This document shows positions 34,085 to 46,499 of a stretch of 64,000 nucleotides of DNA, piece by piece. Location: contig JAJVDF010000044.1 of assembly GCA_022410635.1 (NCBI GenBank), positions 2,318,465 to 2,382,464 of the forward strand, read 5' to 3'. Numbering within the stretch: the stretch's first letter is position 1; the number at the start of each line of letters is the position of its first letter. Made by a program: the position numbers and the translations under genes. Origin of the DNA: Tretioscincus oriximinensis. Its lineage: Eukaryota; Chordata; Lepidosauria; Squamata; Gymnophthalmidae. The notes under the pieces were generated by a model. That model made no database searches, had not been told where the DNA came from, and saw only the letters and a list, made by a program, of their open reading frames with translations.

Positions 34085-34435
34085 ATCACGGCAAATTGAG
34101 CCACAGTCCATCTAGTGCAGCATTCTGTCTCACGCAATGGGCCACCAATTGCATCTGGACCTTCACTTGCTGTTGACCCCCTGCAAAANGTATTTAGAAG
34201 AAATCTGTCCGTCATTCCAACCAGAGGCGGTACATAGGAAACAACACTAGTATCTATTGATTCATTTAGCCTCCATGAATTTGACCGATCATATCTTAAA
34301 GCTATCTAGGCTAGTAAGTATCACCATCTCACCTGGAAGTAAATTTCATAGGCTGATGACCTCTGAGTGAAAAATTCTTCTTTTTTTATCCTAATTGTTC
34401 TGCCCTTTGGCTTCAAGGAGGTTCCCACTGATAGG
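34085..34435 (-). mobile_element. CR1 LINE 3' end
   Basis: Reversed CR1 3' UTR (gccacagtccatctagtgca, gggccaccaattgcatctgg) followed by the reversed end of the RT region (gcctccatgaatttgacc, ttctttttttatcctaattg). It is directly followed by another CR1 fragment in the same orientation. Confidence 0.8.
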
Positions 34436-34467
34436 AAATACTGGAAGGAGGATATTTGGTATTGGGT

Positions 34468-34665
34468 TAAGAACATAAGAACGCAAGAGGGCCCTGCTGA
34501 ATCAGGCCATAGTCCATCTAGTCCAGCATTCTGTCTCACACAGTGGCCCACCAATTGCACCTGGGCAGTCTGAAGCAGAAGAAAACAAAACCCTAACCTT
34601 TCCTTGACTCCCTGCAAATGGTACTTCAGGAATCCTGCCTGTTGCCCCATCCCAGAGGCAGAATG
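34468..34665 (-). mobile_element. CR1 LINE 3' UTR fragment
   Basis: Reads aagaacataagaacgcaaga, gggccctgctgaatcaggcc, cccatctagtccagcattct, cacctgggcagtctgaag on +. It closely matches the reverse complement of the 30580-30750 region. Confidence 0.85.
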
Positions 34666-34669
34666 AGAT

Positions 34670-35940
34670 AATTATGTGTTATGTGTGTGTTGCAATCTTC
34701 TGTAAACTTTTAAAAATTGTACTCAGACTTTATTCATGACATGAAATACCTTCACTTAGTTACTGCGAGTTACACACATTTTATCTTTTTATGCTTCTAT
34801 TTTTCTAACTTTTAAGATAAATCTCATGTTAAAAATACTTGGGCAATTCTCTTCAACCACAGCATGTCAAAAGTAAATATTTTAACAGTCTGTGACAGTA
34901 CAACTGTAGTTTTGGAAATGAGTTGATCCTTGCAGTTGCCAGGGGCAAGAAAGAATTGAAAAGAAGATGATGAGAGCAGTTGCAGGGAAAAAATAGTTTT
35001 TTTAAAAAATGAGCTTCTAAAGATTGTGGTATCTAATCTGTGAAACATAGTAGGAAGTTTCTATGATACATACCTGGAAATGTCATAGTTCACTTGCATA
35101 ATGAACTTTTCTTTCTGTTAACCCAGCCCCTGTCTTTTATCACTGAGTAATGTGGGGTGTGTCCACACCACATCCTGAGTTTTGCTTTTGTTTCGATTTT
35201 CTGCTTGGGTCTTCTCATTGAAAATGTATCTTTCTTTCTGACCATTATTTTCTTTGTTAAAGAAAAGAAAGACAGTGTGTTAGTTTTACATATTTCTGTC
35301 TTTTCTCCAGTTTGGTGATGAGTACTGATAATTCATTCATACATCCCTTAAGCAGAAACTAGGCTTCTTTGAAGCCGTGGGCTTTTTTATGCTTGCTTTT
35401 AAAGAATAGTCTCTGGGAGCCACTCCAGTTCACAGCTTCCTACTTTTTGCATTTCCCTGGGTAGAAGCATTTCTGCTCTTAGCTCATGCGCAGGAAGTGC
35501 TGAATTCGCTGGCCTTTCCATGTTCTACATGTTTGACCCCCTTTCACTCTGTTTGGGTGAAAACATGTTATGTGACCTGTAACATTCCGAAATGCTAGAT
35601 TGTAGCATTCGACAAGTTAGGAATGATTATGGAGTACTTTAAAGCAATCCATGCAAGTTAAGGTTAAGAACATGTTTGCCGTGCCTGGGAAATACTAAAA
35701 CAATTAGCAATACAAATTCTCTGTTCATGCTAATTGCTTTGTACTATTTCTTAGTCCAAGTGCAAAAAAGCCCGGTGACATCCCAATTACTTTGCCTAAG
35801 GTATGTGACCTCAGCAGATTTATGGTTGCAGTTGTGAAATTTGCATGATTAGAGTGGAAGGGAGGAATAGTTTACTTGTCTGGAGAGAGAAAAGGAAACA
35901 TAAACACATATACTAAGAATATAAACAAGAAGACTTGCTT
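34670..35940 (+). other. Repeat-poor intron DNA
   Basis: AT-rich, unique-looking sequence with no recognised element or coding region. Confidence 0.45.
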
Positions 35941-35943
35941 GCT

Positions 35944-36105
35944 ATAGGACAGGGATGGGGAAACCTTTTGGGTTCAGGGGCCACTTTGGCATTTGTAAAA
36001 TCAGTTGAGGGCTGCATGGCCCCACCCCCTTTCCAGGCTCCATCCCTGGCCAAAAAAGGGATTTTTTTTCCTCCCACCCTCTTTTTCCCCCCTCATAGAG
36101 ATGGA
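35944..36105. mobile_element. hAT-type element, 5' fragment
   Basis: Starts cagggatggggaaacctttt and continues ggggccactttggcatttgt, aaaatcagttgagggctgca. It matches the start of the longer copy at 44575. The right part is missing, replaced by a CR1 fragment from about 36120. Confidence 0.65.
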
Positions 36106-36119
36106 AAAAGTAGCAGACT

Positions 36120-36325
36120 TAACTAGTAGCCCATCTAGTCCAGCCTTCTGTGTCACACAGAGGTCCACCAATTGCACCTGGGCAGTCTGGAGCAGAATAA
36201 AGCAAAATCTTCAACTGTCACTTCAGGAATCCTGCCTGTTGTTCCATCTCAGAGGCACATCAAGATATCCATCCTAGTAGCTATTTATTCCCTTGGTGTC
36301 CATGAACTTGTCTAATCCTGGCCAC
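36120..36325 (-). mobile_element. CR1 LINE 3' UTR fragment
   Basis: Reversed CR1 3' end: gcccatctagtccagccttc, ccaccaattgcacctgggca, ttggtgtccatgaacttgtc. Confidence 0.8.
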
Positions 36326-37044
36326 AGTCTACTTTCTTTCTGTTGAATTCTGAGAAGCAGCTGGCTGAATGCATGAATTGCTTGGTTTGACATCCTAACC
36401 ATTCTAGCTGTGCCTTGGTCCATACTGCCTATTCCACATAAAGTCCAATTGTCACCCTGTTCTTTAGCACCTCAGCAAATTGGATGAAACTAGAGGCCTC
36501 GATTATAGATGAGTGAATCTTAACCTGAATTTGCATATCCTGTGAAAACAGTTTTTTAAGTCTCAGCTGCAGTGCACCCAAGGGTTATGGTCCCAATAAG
36601 TTGCAGTTTTAGTTTTTTTGCTATTCATCTTTTATGTAAGTGATTTGGTCTAGTCANTTAATAACTTCCATTGGATAGACCAGTTTTTCAATTGGTTTGA
36701 GAAGAGCCTTTAAGACATTTTCTAAATACCTTTGCTAAAATTAAAATAAGTCTCCNTAGAAGAACCCTAATCACAATTCTTAAGACCAGTTTTTGAGGTT
36801 TCCTACTGCACCCGTAATACTTCTCAGATGTGGATTCAAATTAGTCTAGCTCTCTCATTTTTACAGATTACAGTCCATTGTTATCCATTGGTCTGTTTGT
36901 CATTAGTACTGCGTTTAACTAAANATATCTCAGTTGTCAAGAAATGTATTTGGGATTTGGACCATTCAAAGGGAAAATAGGCAAATAACTGAAAGATAAA
37001 TTGCCGGCAGGTGAGAGCATGTNAAGACTTTTAACTTTTGCTTA
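36326..37044 (+). other. Repeat-poor intron DNA
   Basis: Unique-looking; isolated Ns at 36657, 36756 and 36924. Nothing recognised. Confidence 0.4.
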
Positions 37045-37135
37045 TGACACCCAGAAACAATGTGCTACTGTGTGGAATAGGATGCTGGACTATATGGATA
37101 GTGGCTTAATCCAACAGAGCTTCTCTTAAATTACC
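37045..37135 (+). mobile_element. CR1 LINE 3' terminal scrap
   Basis: Contains ggatgctggactatatggat and agagcttctcttaaat, the last part of a CR1 3' UTR. Confidence 0.5.
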
Positions 37136-37936
37136 ACATTTTGCTAGAAAAAGTTTCAATCTGCTGCCTATTTCTCAATAGTGCAGGGCATTCATGCTCA
37201 CTAGATTACATTTTCCTTGTGTGGTATATAAAACAGAAGATTCTTAGTCAGTTTTCCACTGTTTTCTGCACATGTTTACGGAAATGGAGTTTTTAAATGG
37301 AATAAGAAAATTATGCAATCCCTATAAAAATGTGGAGAAGAGCAATCAAATAAGTGTCTGGTTCCCCTAACTGAAGGCTTATGTGTTGTTAAAGCACCAA
37401 AAGGCGTCTCAATTGACCTAATCTATGATTACACTTTTTAAAAAAAGATCTATGGTGTCTCATGCAGCTTCAAGCTTGTTTAGTTTGTCTTGCTGGTTTT
37501 TTTCCCCATTCTAAACTAATTAACTTGATTGTATTTCCATTCTTAAGTTTTCTCCCAGCTTCAATGAGTATTCCGAAGACATGCTTTCCCTGCGTTAACT
37601 GTAGCAAAGAGCTTTGAATAGGCAGGGAAGCAAACTGATTTAGTTATTTTTACATTTTCCTGTAAAAACAGCATCTGTGATTGTACCACAATGGGCTGTG
37701 ATGTATTTCCTCTACCAGGATGGAAAATAAGCCATTTATTATTTCAGCTCTGCCTTGCTGTGAACTTTCTGACCCTCGGGTCTGTTAAATCAAAATAACG
37801 GGCCTTTAAAATAGTGGTTTGAGTGCCTGGCCAGAGTTTACCTGTGGCTCAGAGTGAACTGCAAACAGGATCCTTCTAATTTATGAAGTACTGCCTGGAT
37901 ATAAATCTCACATGGTATCTCTCATGATACCATTAT

Positions 37937-38086
37937 AATAGCTACAAAATCCTTTAAAATAATATTGGTCTGTGGGGAAACACATACATTTCACCTTCAT
38001 TTATTTCTTTTTATTTGTCTGTAAATTTCTACAGGAGATTTTTTTTTCTCGAGACCAATAACATTTTAAAGGATTTTGTAGCTATT
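37937..38086. repeat. 35-bp inverted repeat with 80-bp loop in unique intron
   Basis: The arm at 37937-37971 (aatagctacaaaatcctt...) is the reverse complement of 38052-38086 (...aaggattttgtagctatt), matching at 33 of 35 positions. No other copy is seen in the window. An RNA stem-loop or a MITE remnant are both possible. Confidence 0.85.
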
Positions 38087-38089
38087 GTA

Positions 38090-39508
38090 AAATAAAGTTA
38101 TGAAGCTATGAAGATAAAGAAGGACAAACGTGCCTTTTGTGGTAGGACCAATTAATGATTTAATTCAAATCATTAGGGATTCATAAAAATTTTAAACTTT
38201 TTTTTAGTATATGCCTTTTATATATTTTTACTGTTTTGTTTAATGCAAATTGTAAGAAGAAAATAATTATTTGCTGCCAAATTAATCACATGTTAGACTT
38301 TTTTTTCAGTCAGTGATTGAGGAAGTGCAGCAGGATGTCTTGTTATTCAGCAAGAGGTAGTCTTCGCGGTATCCCTTGGAAAATTCTGTAAGAACTACAA
38401 AATCAACTTTAGTGTTCTGGCCAAATACTCAATGAGTAATTACTAACTGCCTTCTAAAATTAACCTGAAATGCTAGCCAAAGAAAGCTCAAGTTTGTTTT
38501 CTTTCTCATGATGTGTAAAATAGATCTACTTTAACAGTGGTTTTTAAATTCCATTATGGAGACTTTGAATGCCTCTATTTCAAGCCTTCACGGGGAAACA
38601 AGTCACACACTTATCTATATTTTCATACTGGACACCATTGTTGTGTCGGACTCCTGGTTGACTGCATAGGCATTTCTATAGGGACCCTATGAAATTTTCT
38701 TCACTCTGGAAAGAGAATGGAAATAACAGTATTGTAAGATGGATAGCATTAGTAGTAGTTTAGTATTTCCCAAACCCAAATAGGGATTTCAGAAGTTTGC
38801 ATGTGCAGAACCATCTCAAACGTATTTTACAGTGGCTGGTTTAATTCAACTTTGCCAGAATTGATATGAACTTCACCTATTGCAAAAAAGGTTCTCAACT
38901 TCTGTAAATGGCAGAAAGAATTGCTGTCCAGCATGTTGTTCAGTATGAGAGGCCCTAAAGTTTGGAGATGTTTATGATTAGCTAAATACAAGATCATCTG
39001 AATGCTCTGAAGTAGTGGTTACAACAGTGGCTACAAGGAGACTCTGTGCTTACAGAAACCTTATTTTCCTGCTGGTGAAAAACTCATAGGAGAAGACCAA
39101 GCCAGAAAAGCCCTGCAGTCCAGGTTTTTTTCAACCTGCTGCTGATCTTTCTATCATTAGGTTGATGAGGAATATGCTCATCTGTAAACCCAGGCAGGGC
39201 ACACATGAAGTTATTTAGAGGCTGGCAAGAACGTCCAGATAAACATTTTGGGGCTGTTAAAAGTATTCTTACTTTGATTAAAAACCAAAAACTCATTTAG
39301 TGAGCCTCCTTCCAGGATAAATCATTGTCCTGAGAATTCCCTGGCTGCTGTTGCCTAAACTGAAGAGCAAAAGGCAAATGAAATTTCAGCAATAGAAGGA
39401 ATATTGAGAAAAACTGGTTTTATTTTTTATTCTGTATTTTTTTCGTAATTTTGGAAAAAAATGCTTTGTTACAGTGGTTATAGTCACCCTTATTCGTTTG
39501 AATTCATT
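38090..39508 (+). other. Repeat-poor intron DNA
   Basis: AT-rich, unique-looking sequence with no recognised repeat or gene; a candidate area for conserved non-coding DNA. Confidence 0.45.
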
Positions 39509-39509
39509 A

Positions 39510-39768
39510 TGAGCCAGTTTGGTGTAGTGGTTAGAGTGTTGGACTTGCATTTGATAGTCTCCCGGTTCGATTCCCCACTCCTCCATGAAGCCAACTAGGT
39601 GACCTTAGGCCAGCCACAGTTCTTTAGAAGTCTCTCAGCTCCACCCATTTCACAGGGTATCTATTGTGGAGAAAGCAACAAAAACTATGTGCGCCACCCT
39701 ATGGTTGGCCAACCTGAGACCTTCAGGTATAGGGTGGGATATAAATACAAATAAATAAATAAATAATT
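39510..39768 (+). mobile_element. Family A SINE with an L2-type 3' tail
   Basis: The head (gagccagtttggtgtagtgg, ccggttcgattccccac) and body (ggtgaccttaggccagccac, ctctcagctccacccattt, cacagggtatctattgtgga) are those of the Sauria-type SINE. After 39690 it departs from the BovB-like end and reads caacctgagaccttcaggta, tagggtgggatataaat and (AAAT)n. This matches the L2-type terminus seen reversed at 13130 and 20934. The A-box and B-box matches are better than in most copies here. Confidence 0.8.
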
Positions 39769-39769
39769 G

Positions 39770-40778
39770 AGAAAAGTAGTATTTGAAAGTGTTTCTGGGT
39801 ACAAAGTGCTTTTAACCCCCATTTTCTCATGTATTGATTTCTTTTCCAAAGGTTAATATCAGTGACTCTTGGGAACAGAGCAGTGCTCCCATGTTTAGTG
39901 TATGTTATACCTAGCAAAGTCCAGACATAATATTTTAAAGATCATTATTCCAAGAAAAATGCACCAAAAAGAGCTTACATTGGGAAAAAATATGTGATTT
40001 TTAGACTGAATTTAATATTCTTGGCAAAAGATGCAAGAAAATACAAAAGAACTGTCCAAAGTGGATTCAGAAAGGGGCAGCTCAGAAAAATGTAAGAAAG
40101 ATGTGGATGTTTTGAGCAACTGGGAAGTCAGGATGTGAAAATTCATGGCTGGTTGAGTGGAAATGAAAGCAAGAAAAAAAAGTTGATAATAACCACCAAA
40201 ATTATTCTTATGTAAAACTGTGTAGGCGACAACAAAGATGTACACACGTACACACGCTTGCTTTTGTTCTCTGGAAACCACCTAGTAGTGTATCACATCA
40301 GCTCTTAGAAACCATTCTGATGATTATGTGGTTACTGAAAATATTTTCTTTTCCTGAGTATTTTCTTTTCCCTTATTCAAAAATACTACAATTACATATT
40401 CTCTGACTGATTCAGTTCTTGGAGTGTTAATAAAGATGTAGGCTGTTTCCACTTCCATCAGTAGAATAGACCATGATCTGCTTTAGGACTCTGCCTTCTG
40501 TGCGCTGGACAAAACATGGATCACCATGGATAAAGTTCACAACTAGCAAAGGATTAGTGTCAACTAAGGTGGCATTCATATAGTAACCTCTTCTGGGGGA
40601 ACCATTTTGGTGACGCTCCAGGATACAGTGCCAGAAGTAAATCTTTACTGAAAATGACCTGTTGGAAATGTTGGATGATCATTGGTGTTGCCCTTGAGGG
40701 CTTTGAAGGCAGCAGCCAAGCATACAGTTGGGTGGGCTATGTGAACGCAGAAGATTTCAACCTGCTCCAGTAACAACC
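39770..40778 (+). other. Intron DNA, no gene
   Basis: No element or coding region recognised. Confidence 0.4.
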
Positions 40779-40779
40779 T

Positions 40780-41245
40780 AGAATCACAGAGTTGGAAGGG
40801 ACCTCCAGGGTCATGGGGTCCAACATCCTGCTCAATGCAGGATTCATTAAACCATCCCAGAAAGATAACTGTCCAGCTTCTGTTTGAAGACCTCCAGTGA
40901 AGGCAAACTCACCACCTCCTGTGGCAAACTGTTCCACTGGTTTATCACCTTGACTGTTAGAAAGTTTTTTCTGATTATAATCTAAATCTATTCCCCTGCA
41001 GTTTCATCTCATTGTTTCTAGTCCTTCCATGTGCCAATGAGAACAATGCTGATCCCTCTGCTCTGTGACAGCCCTTCAGATATTTGTAGAGAGCTATCAG
41101 GTCTCCTCTCAGTCTTCTCTTTTGCTGACTAAACCTCCCTAGATCCTTTAACTGTTCCTCATAGGATGTGATTTCCAGGCTACTCACCATCCTTGTAACT
41201 CCCTTTCGAACTTGCTCTAGTTTATCAATGTCCCATTTCAAAGCA
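40780..41245 (-). mobile_element. CR1 LINE, C-terminal reverse transcriptase and 3' end
   Basis: On + it starts at the reversed 3' end (agaatcacagagttggaagg, gacctccagggtcatggggt). On the minus strand it translates to RT C-terminal sequence: VRKGVTRMVSSLEITSYEEQ, RRLRGDLIALYKYLKGCHRA, HGRTRNNEMKLQGNRFRL. It is the same subfamily as 15880-16815, in the opposite orientation. Confidence 0.93.
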
Positions 41246-41384
41246 CCAACAAACAGGTTGTCTTATTTCCTCAGGAATAGAACTGTGAATTGTTAGTAGA
41301 AATTATTCCAAGTCTATAACATTTTAATACAAGTAAACTGGGCCCCTATTTACACACATGCTATTTAAATCATGTACAGTCCTA

Positions 41385-41520
41385 GGAACAGGACTAAAAC
41401 AGGCTAGGGAAAATCCACCAGTTTTTCTGGTTTTCAATCCTGTTTTAACCCATTTTTTCTTGTTTTCAGTTCAGTTCTTCAGAACTGAAGATGGCTTAAA
41501 AGCACATGTATGACCATGTT
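41385..41520. repeat. Diverged relative of the 3203 foldback repeat
   Basis: Contains gttcagttcttcagaactga and agatggcttaaaagcacatg, resembling gttcttcaggattgaagatg and gattaaag at 3270-3297. The opposite arm is weak. Confidence 0.45.
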
Positions 41521-42071
41521 CTGTCCACCATAATTCCCAGAGCTAGTCATGCTTCATATCCACGAGATGCTGGATGATAGTGGGTAACAAGTAGCTGTTT
41601 GAATGACCAGAGCTCTGTAGTTTGCAACCCTAGACCCACTTGTTACTTCAGTTTTTTATGTTTTAAGTATTACAGTATAGCTAAAAAAGCATCAACATTC
41701 AGACAGGTATCAGTTTCATTAGGGAGAAACCCAGGATATGTACAGATAAACACATAAGGACCTTTGACTACTTAGATCAGACCAAGCAGTGTGGATCCTG
41801 CTGGAGCAGCTGGCCCTTGGCTACAATAAGCATGTCTGCATTGAGATGGCCTATTCAGTTTCAGCCTCTGTGCCACAACCTGAACATTGTGACAGCTTTT
41901 ATTCAGCATGGGAGACCTCTTCCCTAAAGACCTGTGTGCCATTGCACCAATGCAGTGGGTCATAGTGTTCTGAACACTGGTCTGCCTCTGCATGCTTCTA
42001 AATCAGTACACCACCACCTAGGAATGTGCTAGTGCAGTCTATGCAGATGGAACAACCTAATGGAGCTCACT

Positions 42072-42175
42072 TTGGCCCTTTCCACACTGAATACATCTCT
42101 GAATAGGAGCTTGCCATCCCCATGCCCTCCGTGGGCCAGTGCAGACTGTGTGATTTCAATGCAGAATGTGCCTTA
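42072..42175. mobile_element. M1-type palindromic MITE, partial copy
   Basis: Has tttggccctttccacactga, gaataggagcttgccatccc and ccagtgcagactgtg, the left half of the M1 family. The right arm is missing. Confidence 0.55.
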
Positions 42176-42235
42176 GATTTTACCAGTGGTGCAGAAGAGA
42201 AATGTCAGTTATAATGGACTTGCTGATTTGGTGTA

Positions 42236-42413
42236 CAGGTGGAAACCCTGTTGTAAAGAACCCCGATATAACAAAATTTGTGGTAAACTTAGAAATTTGA
42301 AAGTCCCGACAGAATGCCCATAAGAGTAATGTTGTTTACAATGGGTTTTGTTACAACAAAATTTCATTATAACAAACAAATTCACCCGACCCCTTGCTGT
42401 TAATTATAACCTG
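42236..42413. mobile_element. Tigger/pogo-like MITE with TA duplication
   Basis: The sequence TACAGGT opens at 42234 and ACCTGTA would close it; the actual right end is aacctgta at 42408-42415, with TA at both borders. The interior carries inverted relatives of gatataacaaaatttgtgg and caacaaaatttcattataac. A second, more decayed copy is at 63320-63480. TA target duplications and CAGGT ends fit the Tc1/mariner superfamily. Confidence 0.7.
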
Positions 42414-42415
42414 TA

Positions 42416-43778
42416 CCTAGTGAGTGGTGAAAATGTCTTATAACTGAAGAAAATCTCTGAACTAGGAAGAGAGTATTCCATGGTTCTAGGGTATTAATGG
42501 GGACAGTGTTACTTCTGTCTGGAAAGCAATCCATTATTTAAAATAAAATTAATCTATTGCACAATAAAACTTTCTGTGAATGGCTTGGATGGCTTTCCAT
42601 TTGGACTGTTTGTGAGAAAGAACTAATTATGAATTGAATAAAGAAGAGTGTTACCAATTAACCTTGGTTGGTGACTGAGATTAAATTGCAGCCAGAGATT
42701 AAAAAAAAACATGGCTAGATTGATTTTGCAAGCATACAGGTTTAAGAACAAAGTCCACAGAGCACCTATGAATACATTTATGTCTGCTGTTTTAGCAAAC
42801 ATGCTAATAAGGTGGCAGTGAATCCAGTGGCTCAAGTCAATGCAGGTAGGGTTGGCTTGACAGATGGCTGCTGAGAGGAGGGATTTTTATCTGTGGTAAC
42901 TAAGATGAACATATGGCTGCAACGTGACTTCTGTACAGGACTAGTTGAGATTTGGCACTTAAAAGCCTTGACAAGGTAACAGACAGTGTCAGAAGTGGGT
43001 CATTTGAAATGAGCAGGAATTCACTGCCCAGAATGAAATAAGATTCTAGAAATAAAACAACTTACATTTATTCCTATAGTTAATGACCACAGAGTCTGGC
43101 ACAGCGTCTGATATTATTTGCAGGTGGATGCCACACGTACATCACCAGCAGACTTGTTTGTAATGCCAGGGCACTTGAGCCCTTTTTAGAAGGTCCCTTT
43201 TCATCCCAGGAGAGCATTTCTGATGTGCTAAAGTGTAGCAAGTGCACCGATACCTCAGAAGAAATCTTAGCAAGGAGGGTTTCTTCCAAGCGGAAACCTG
43301 TTTCTTAAAGACATGTTTCTTAAACAATCTCAAGTGAATATTGCTGTTACCCCAAAGTGCAAGAAGATCTTTAATCTGGCTTTATGTGTCCCATGCTACA
43401 AGTCTCAGTCCGTGGGCAGAATGATTGCTTCTGAGAGTTGACTGAAGATCTCTCAAAGCTCTTCCAATAACTCTGTCATGGAAGTACCATAGCATTGCAT
43501 GTTAAGTATTGTAGTGTTGGCTGAGCAGTGTCCCTTTTATTTTAGAACACTCATGCAAGGGAACAACCCCCAAAAAACCTTACAAAAAGTACACATATAG
43601 ACACACATTTATACAAAACAACATTCAAAACTATTCCCATATCATTGGCACTATACACAAATCAAGAAACAATCATCTCCATTGGCTAAACCCCCCTCTC
43701 CTCCCCCAGAGATGACTTCCATAATTTCTTAGTTTATATAATATGTTACCTGTTTATCATTATCGTCTCTCCTGATAG
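42416..43778 (+). other. Intron DNA, no gene
   Basis: No recognised repeat or coding region. Confidence 0.4.
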
Positions 43779-44085
43779 AAGAAGAACTTGGTTTTTATAC
43801 CTCGCTCTTCCCCTGAAGGGACTCAAAGCGGCTTACAAGGATATATTTTGCCCAAAGGCTGACATTCTATCTTCCCCACCAGGCTATGGTGGTTTCCCTT
43901 TTATCTACTTGCAGTCAGTTGCAATTTCTTGCAATTCATGCTTTCGAATAGCTGGAGTGGCTAGAGCTACAGGCTAGTGGAAGGTGCTCACCCCTGCCCA
44001 CATCCAACACAGGGCTTCAAAACTCCATCTCCCAGATGAGAAACCGTCTCCTAAGCAACTGAGCCATTCGTGCTTGCTTACAGCT
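43779..44085 (-). mobile_element. tRNA-derived SINE family B, near full length
   Basis: On + it starts agaagaagaacttggttttt, then gcggcttacaaggatatatt, ccaggctatggtggtttccc, gaatagctggagtggctaga and a degenerate B box (gggcttcaaaactcca), and ends aactgagccattcgtgcttg. It matches the 17766 copy along its whole length. Confidence 0.88.
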
Positions 44086-44574
44086 TACTTCTCATAAAAT
44101 GTGCAGCCACCTCATCCTCATCTGCACATTCAAAACATAATGAATAAATAGTGCAATATTTTTTAAACATTAATTGTACTTAAAAACTGAGGCTTGCAAG
44201 TGGTCCATATTTGATATGTTTGTTTTTCTGTACTAATCTACCTCCATCTTTTTGTGAATTTTTCTTAACCATCCAGCAAAAGAGGGCAAAATTAGCTACT
44301 TGGTGCACTCCACTAGCAGATAATTTATTCTTGTAGTTGCTTCATTTGAAAGTGAAATGAATGTTTGCAGTGGAGAGGATAATCTTAACAATGAGACATG
44401 TGGTTGTGACTTAGCAAATAGTGTATGTGTCAGACCTGGGAGTGTTGAAATTGGAGATCCTAAGCCACTTTGCTGTTGGGCTTGTGGTTACAGATTCTGA
44501 TTTCTGCTGCAGTTAGAAGTGTAAAATGGTCCTGCCACACAGCATGGAGTGAAACATCATCTGCTTTGTTTAGA
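44086..44574 (+). other. Intron DNA, no gene
   Basis: AT-rich; nothing recognised. Confidence 0.4.
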
Positions 44575-44895
44575 TCAGGAATCGAGAACATTTTTTCTGT
44601 TAGAGGCCATTTGGATATTTGTAACATCAGTGGAGGGCCATGCCCAAGCCCCCCCCCTTGCCTAGGCCCCTCTCTTCTTGTGCCCATGNCTCCTCCTTCA
44701 CCCAGGCCCACAAAATCATCACTTTCAATGCTCCCAGCCCCTCACCCTCCCTCCCTTGCCCTACTCCCTTGCCTTCCTCTTGTTTTTGTATTTTATGTTT
44801 TAACAAAGTGAGGAGCTTGAAGAGCAGGCCATGGGCCAGGTCCAATGGTTCCATGGGTCTGATCTGCCCCCNAGGTCTTAAGTTCCCCACCCCTG
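44575..44895. mobile_element. hAT-type non-autonomous element
   Basis: Begins caggaatcgagaacattttt with gaggccatttggatatttgt and aacatcagtggagggccatg. It ends cttaagttccccacccctg, an inverted match to the CAGGGGTGGGGAAC hAT terminus. Flanks gtttagat and tcttagag could be a decayed 8-bp target duplication. The interior is C-rich and has no coding region. Confidence 0.7.
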
Positions 44896-45411
44896 TCTTA
44901 GAGGGAGTATTCAATAAAATTCTTGGTTCAGTTCTGTTAGNATTTGAACTTAAAACTGCCAGTAGACATCAAAATCTTGGAAACAATGTTGTTGGACCTG
45001 CTGGAATAATTCCAACTTGTTTGTATCTGTGCTTATCAACAAAAAGAAAAGATGTAAAAGACCTTTCTTTCTTTTAGTTGCCATTTGAAAGATTGTTTCT
45101 TATTGGAGATGCTCTATGCATGCCCTGGTGGACACAGTCTTGTGTGCTCCAGAATTTTGGTAAACAAGAAGTAGGAAATGCACACACATCAGACATATCT
45201 GATGCATCATAACTAGAACTTTTGAAGTTAGGGTCTGAGTACTTTGACATGATGTTCGGTAACATATCTAGTAGGATAGTTCTCAAGATTTCTTTTGGAA
45301 AACAATTGTTTTCTGATTAATCTCTGTGTACTGTTACAATCTAGCAATGTGTGGCAACAAAAACCTCTTCTTTTATCATAATAGCATATTTGACTGTGTC
45401 ACACAAAACTG

Positions 45412-45570
45412 AACCCTTTCCACACAGGCTTATTTTAGGATATATCTCAGAATAGGTGCTTGCCATCCATTCACATGCCAATACAGACTNTGGGCCACAT
45501 TTGTATTGACATGCAGGTGGCAGCCCCCTATTCTGGGATATATTCCAGAATAAGGCTCAGTGCGGCAAGA
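45412..45570. mobile_element. M1-type palindromic MITE, copy 2
   Basis: aggatatatctcagaatagg and gccatccattcacatgccaa in the left arm face tgacatgcaggtggcagccc and ctattctgggatatattcca in the right arm. It has the same layout as 2905-3084. Confidence 0.7.
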
Positions 45571-46499
45571 GCAATGATCATAATAAAGCAAGGTGGTGGT
45601 ATATAAATTTGTGTTTTATAAAAGTTTTAACATTAATGGACAATACATTGCAGTAATAAAACAAATTGTTTATACATTCAATTAGGTTACAGACATATGT
45701 TGAAATGAATAAAATACCTCTTCCTCCTTCTCTATTCTTTTTCTTGAATGGGTTCAACCTTATCAAGTTTATATAGCAAGTTTCTTATTCTTTCATACAA
45801 TATATCTTCGTTCGTTCTCTATTCCTACTTATAAATTTGTTTCATTTCCTTCTAATGTCAGTCCTCATATTAATATCTGGCAATTTGTTTCCATTTTCTC
45901 TTATTAGATCAAAGCGTTGTTGATCTATAATATTCATATGTGTGTGTGGTTTCTGGCTTTTAGGCAGATTATTCATAAGCCCTAATACAAGGCCAGAGGG
46001 CAAGTAAAGATATTGTTAATGGTGGATGAATTGCAAATTTAGGTAGTTAAAGAAGAAGAGTTCCAAATACTGTAAAATATAGTGTTGAAAAAGATTAATA
46101 TCCATTAGAAGGACTATTACAGTTCCTAAGTAAGTTAGTCTGTTTGNTTTTATTGTACGCGCAAGAACACCATACATGGTTGACTGAGTAAGGTGAACGT
46201 TAGTTCTCTAATGTGTGAACAGGAAGCAGATGGATCCTCATGAATGGCCTGTTTAAAGGATGAATGAGTTTGAAACACCTGCCCCCTCCCCTAATTGTAA
46301 ATGCAACATATTTTGTACAAAATTTTACAAATCTGCATTGTAGGAAAGTGTGGAGAGTGTTGGGAAGTGTTACTGATAAATTCTGCCCTTGGGCTTTCAG
46401 AATGATAGAAGCTTGTTAAATGTTTTTTTCAAAACAACAAAAAGCTTCATTTTTTGGTATTGTTTAGTTCTCTTGATGCCATTGAGCACAATCCCGTTG

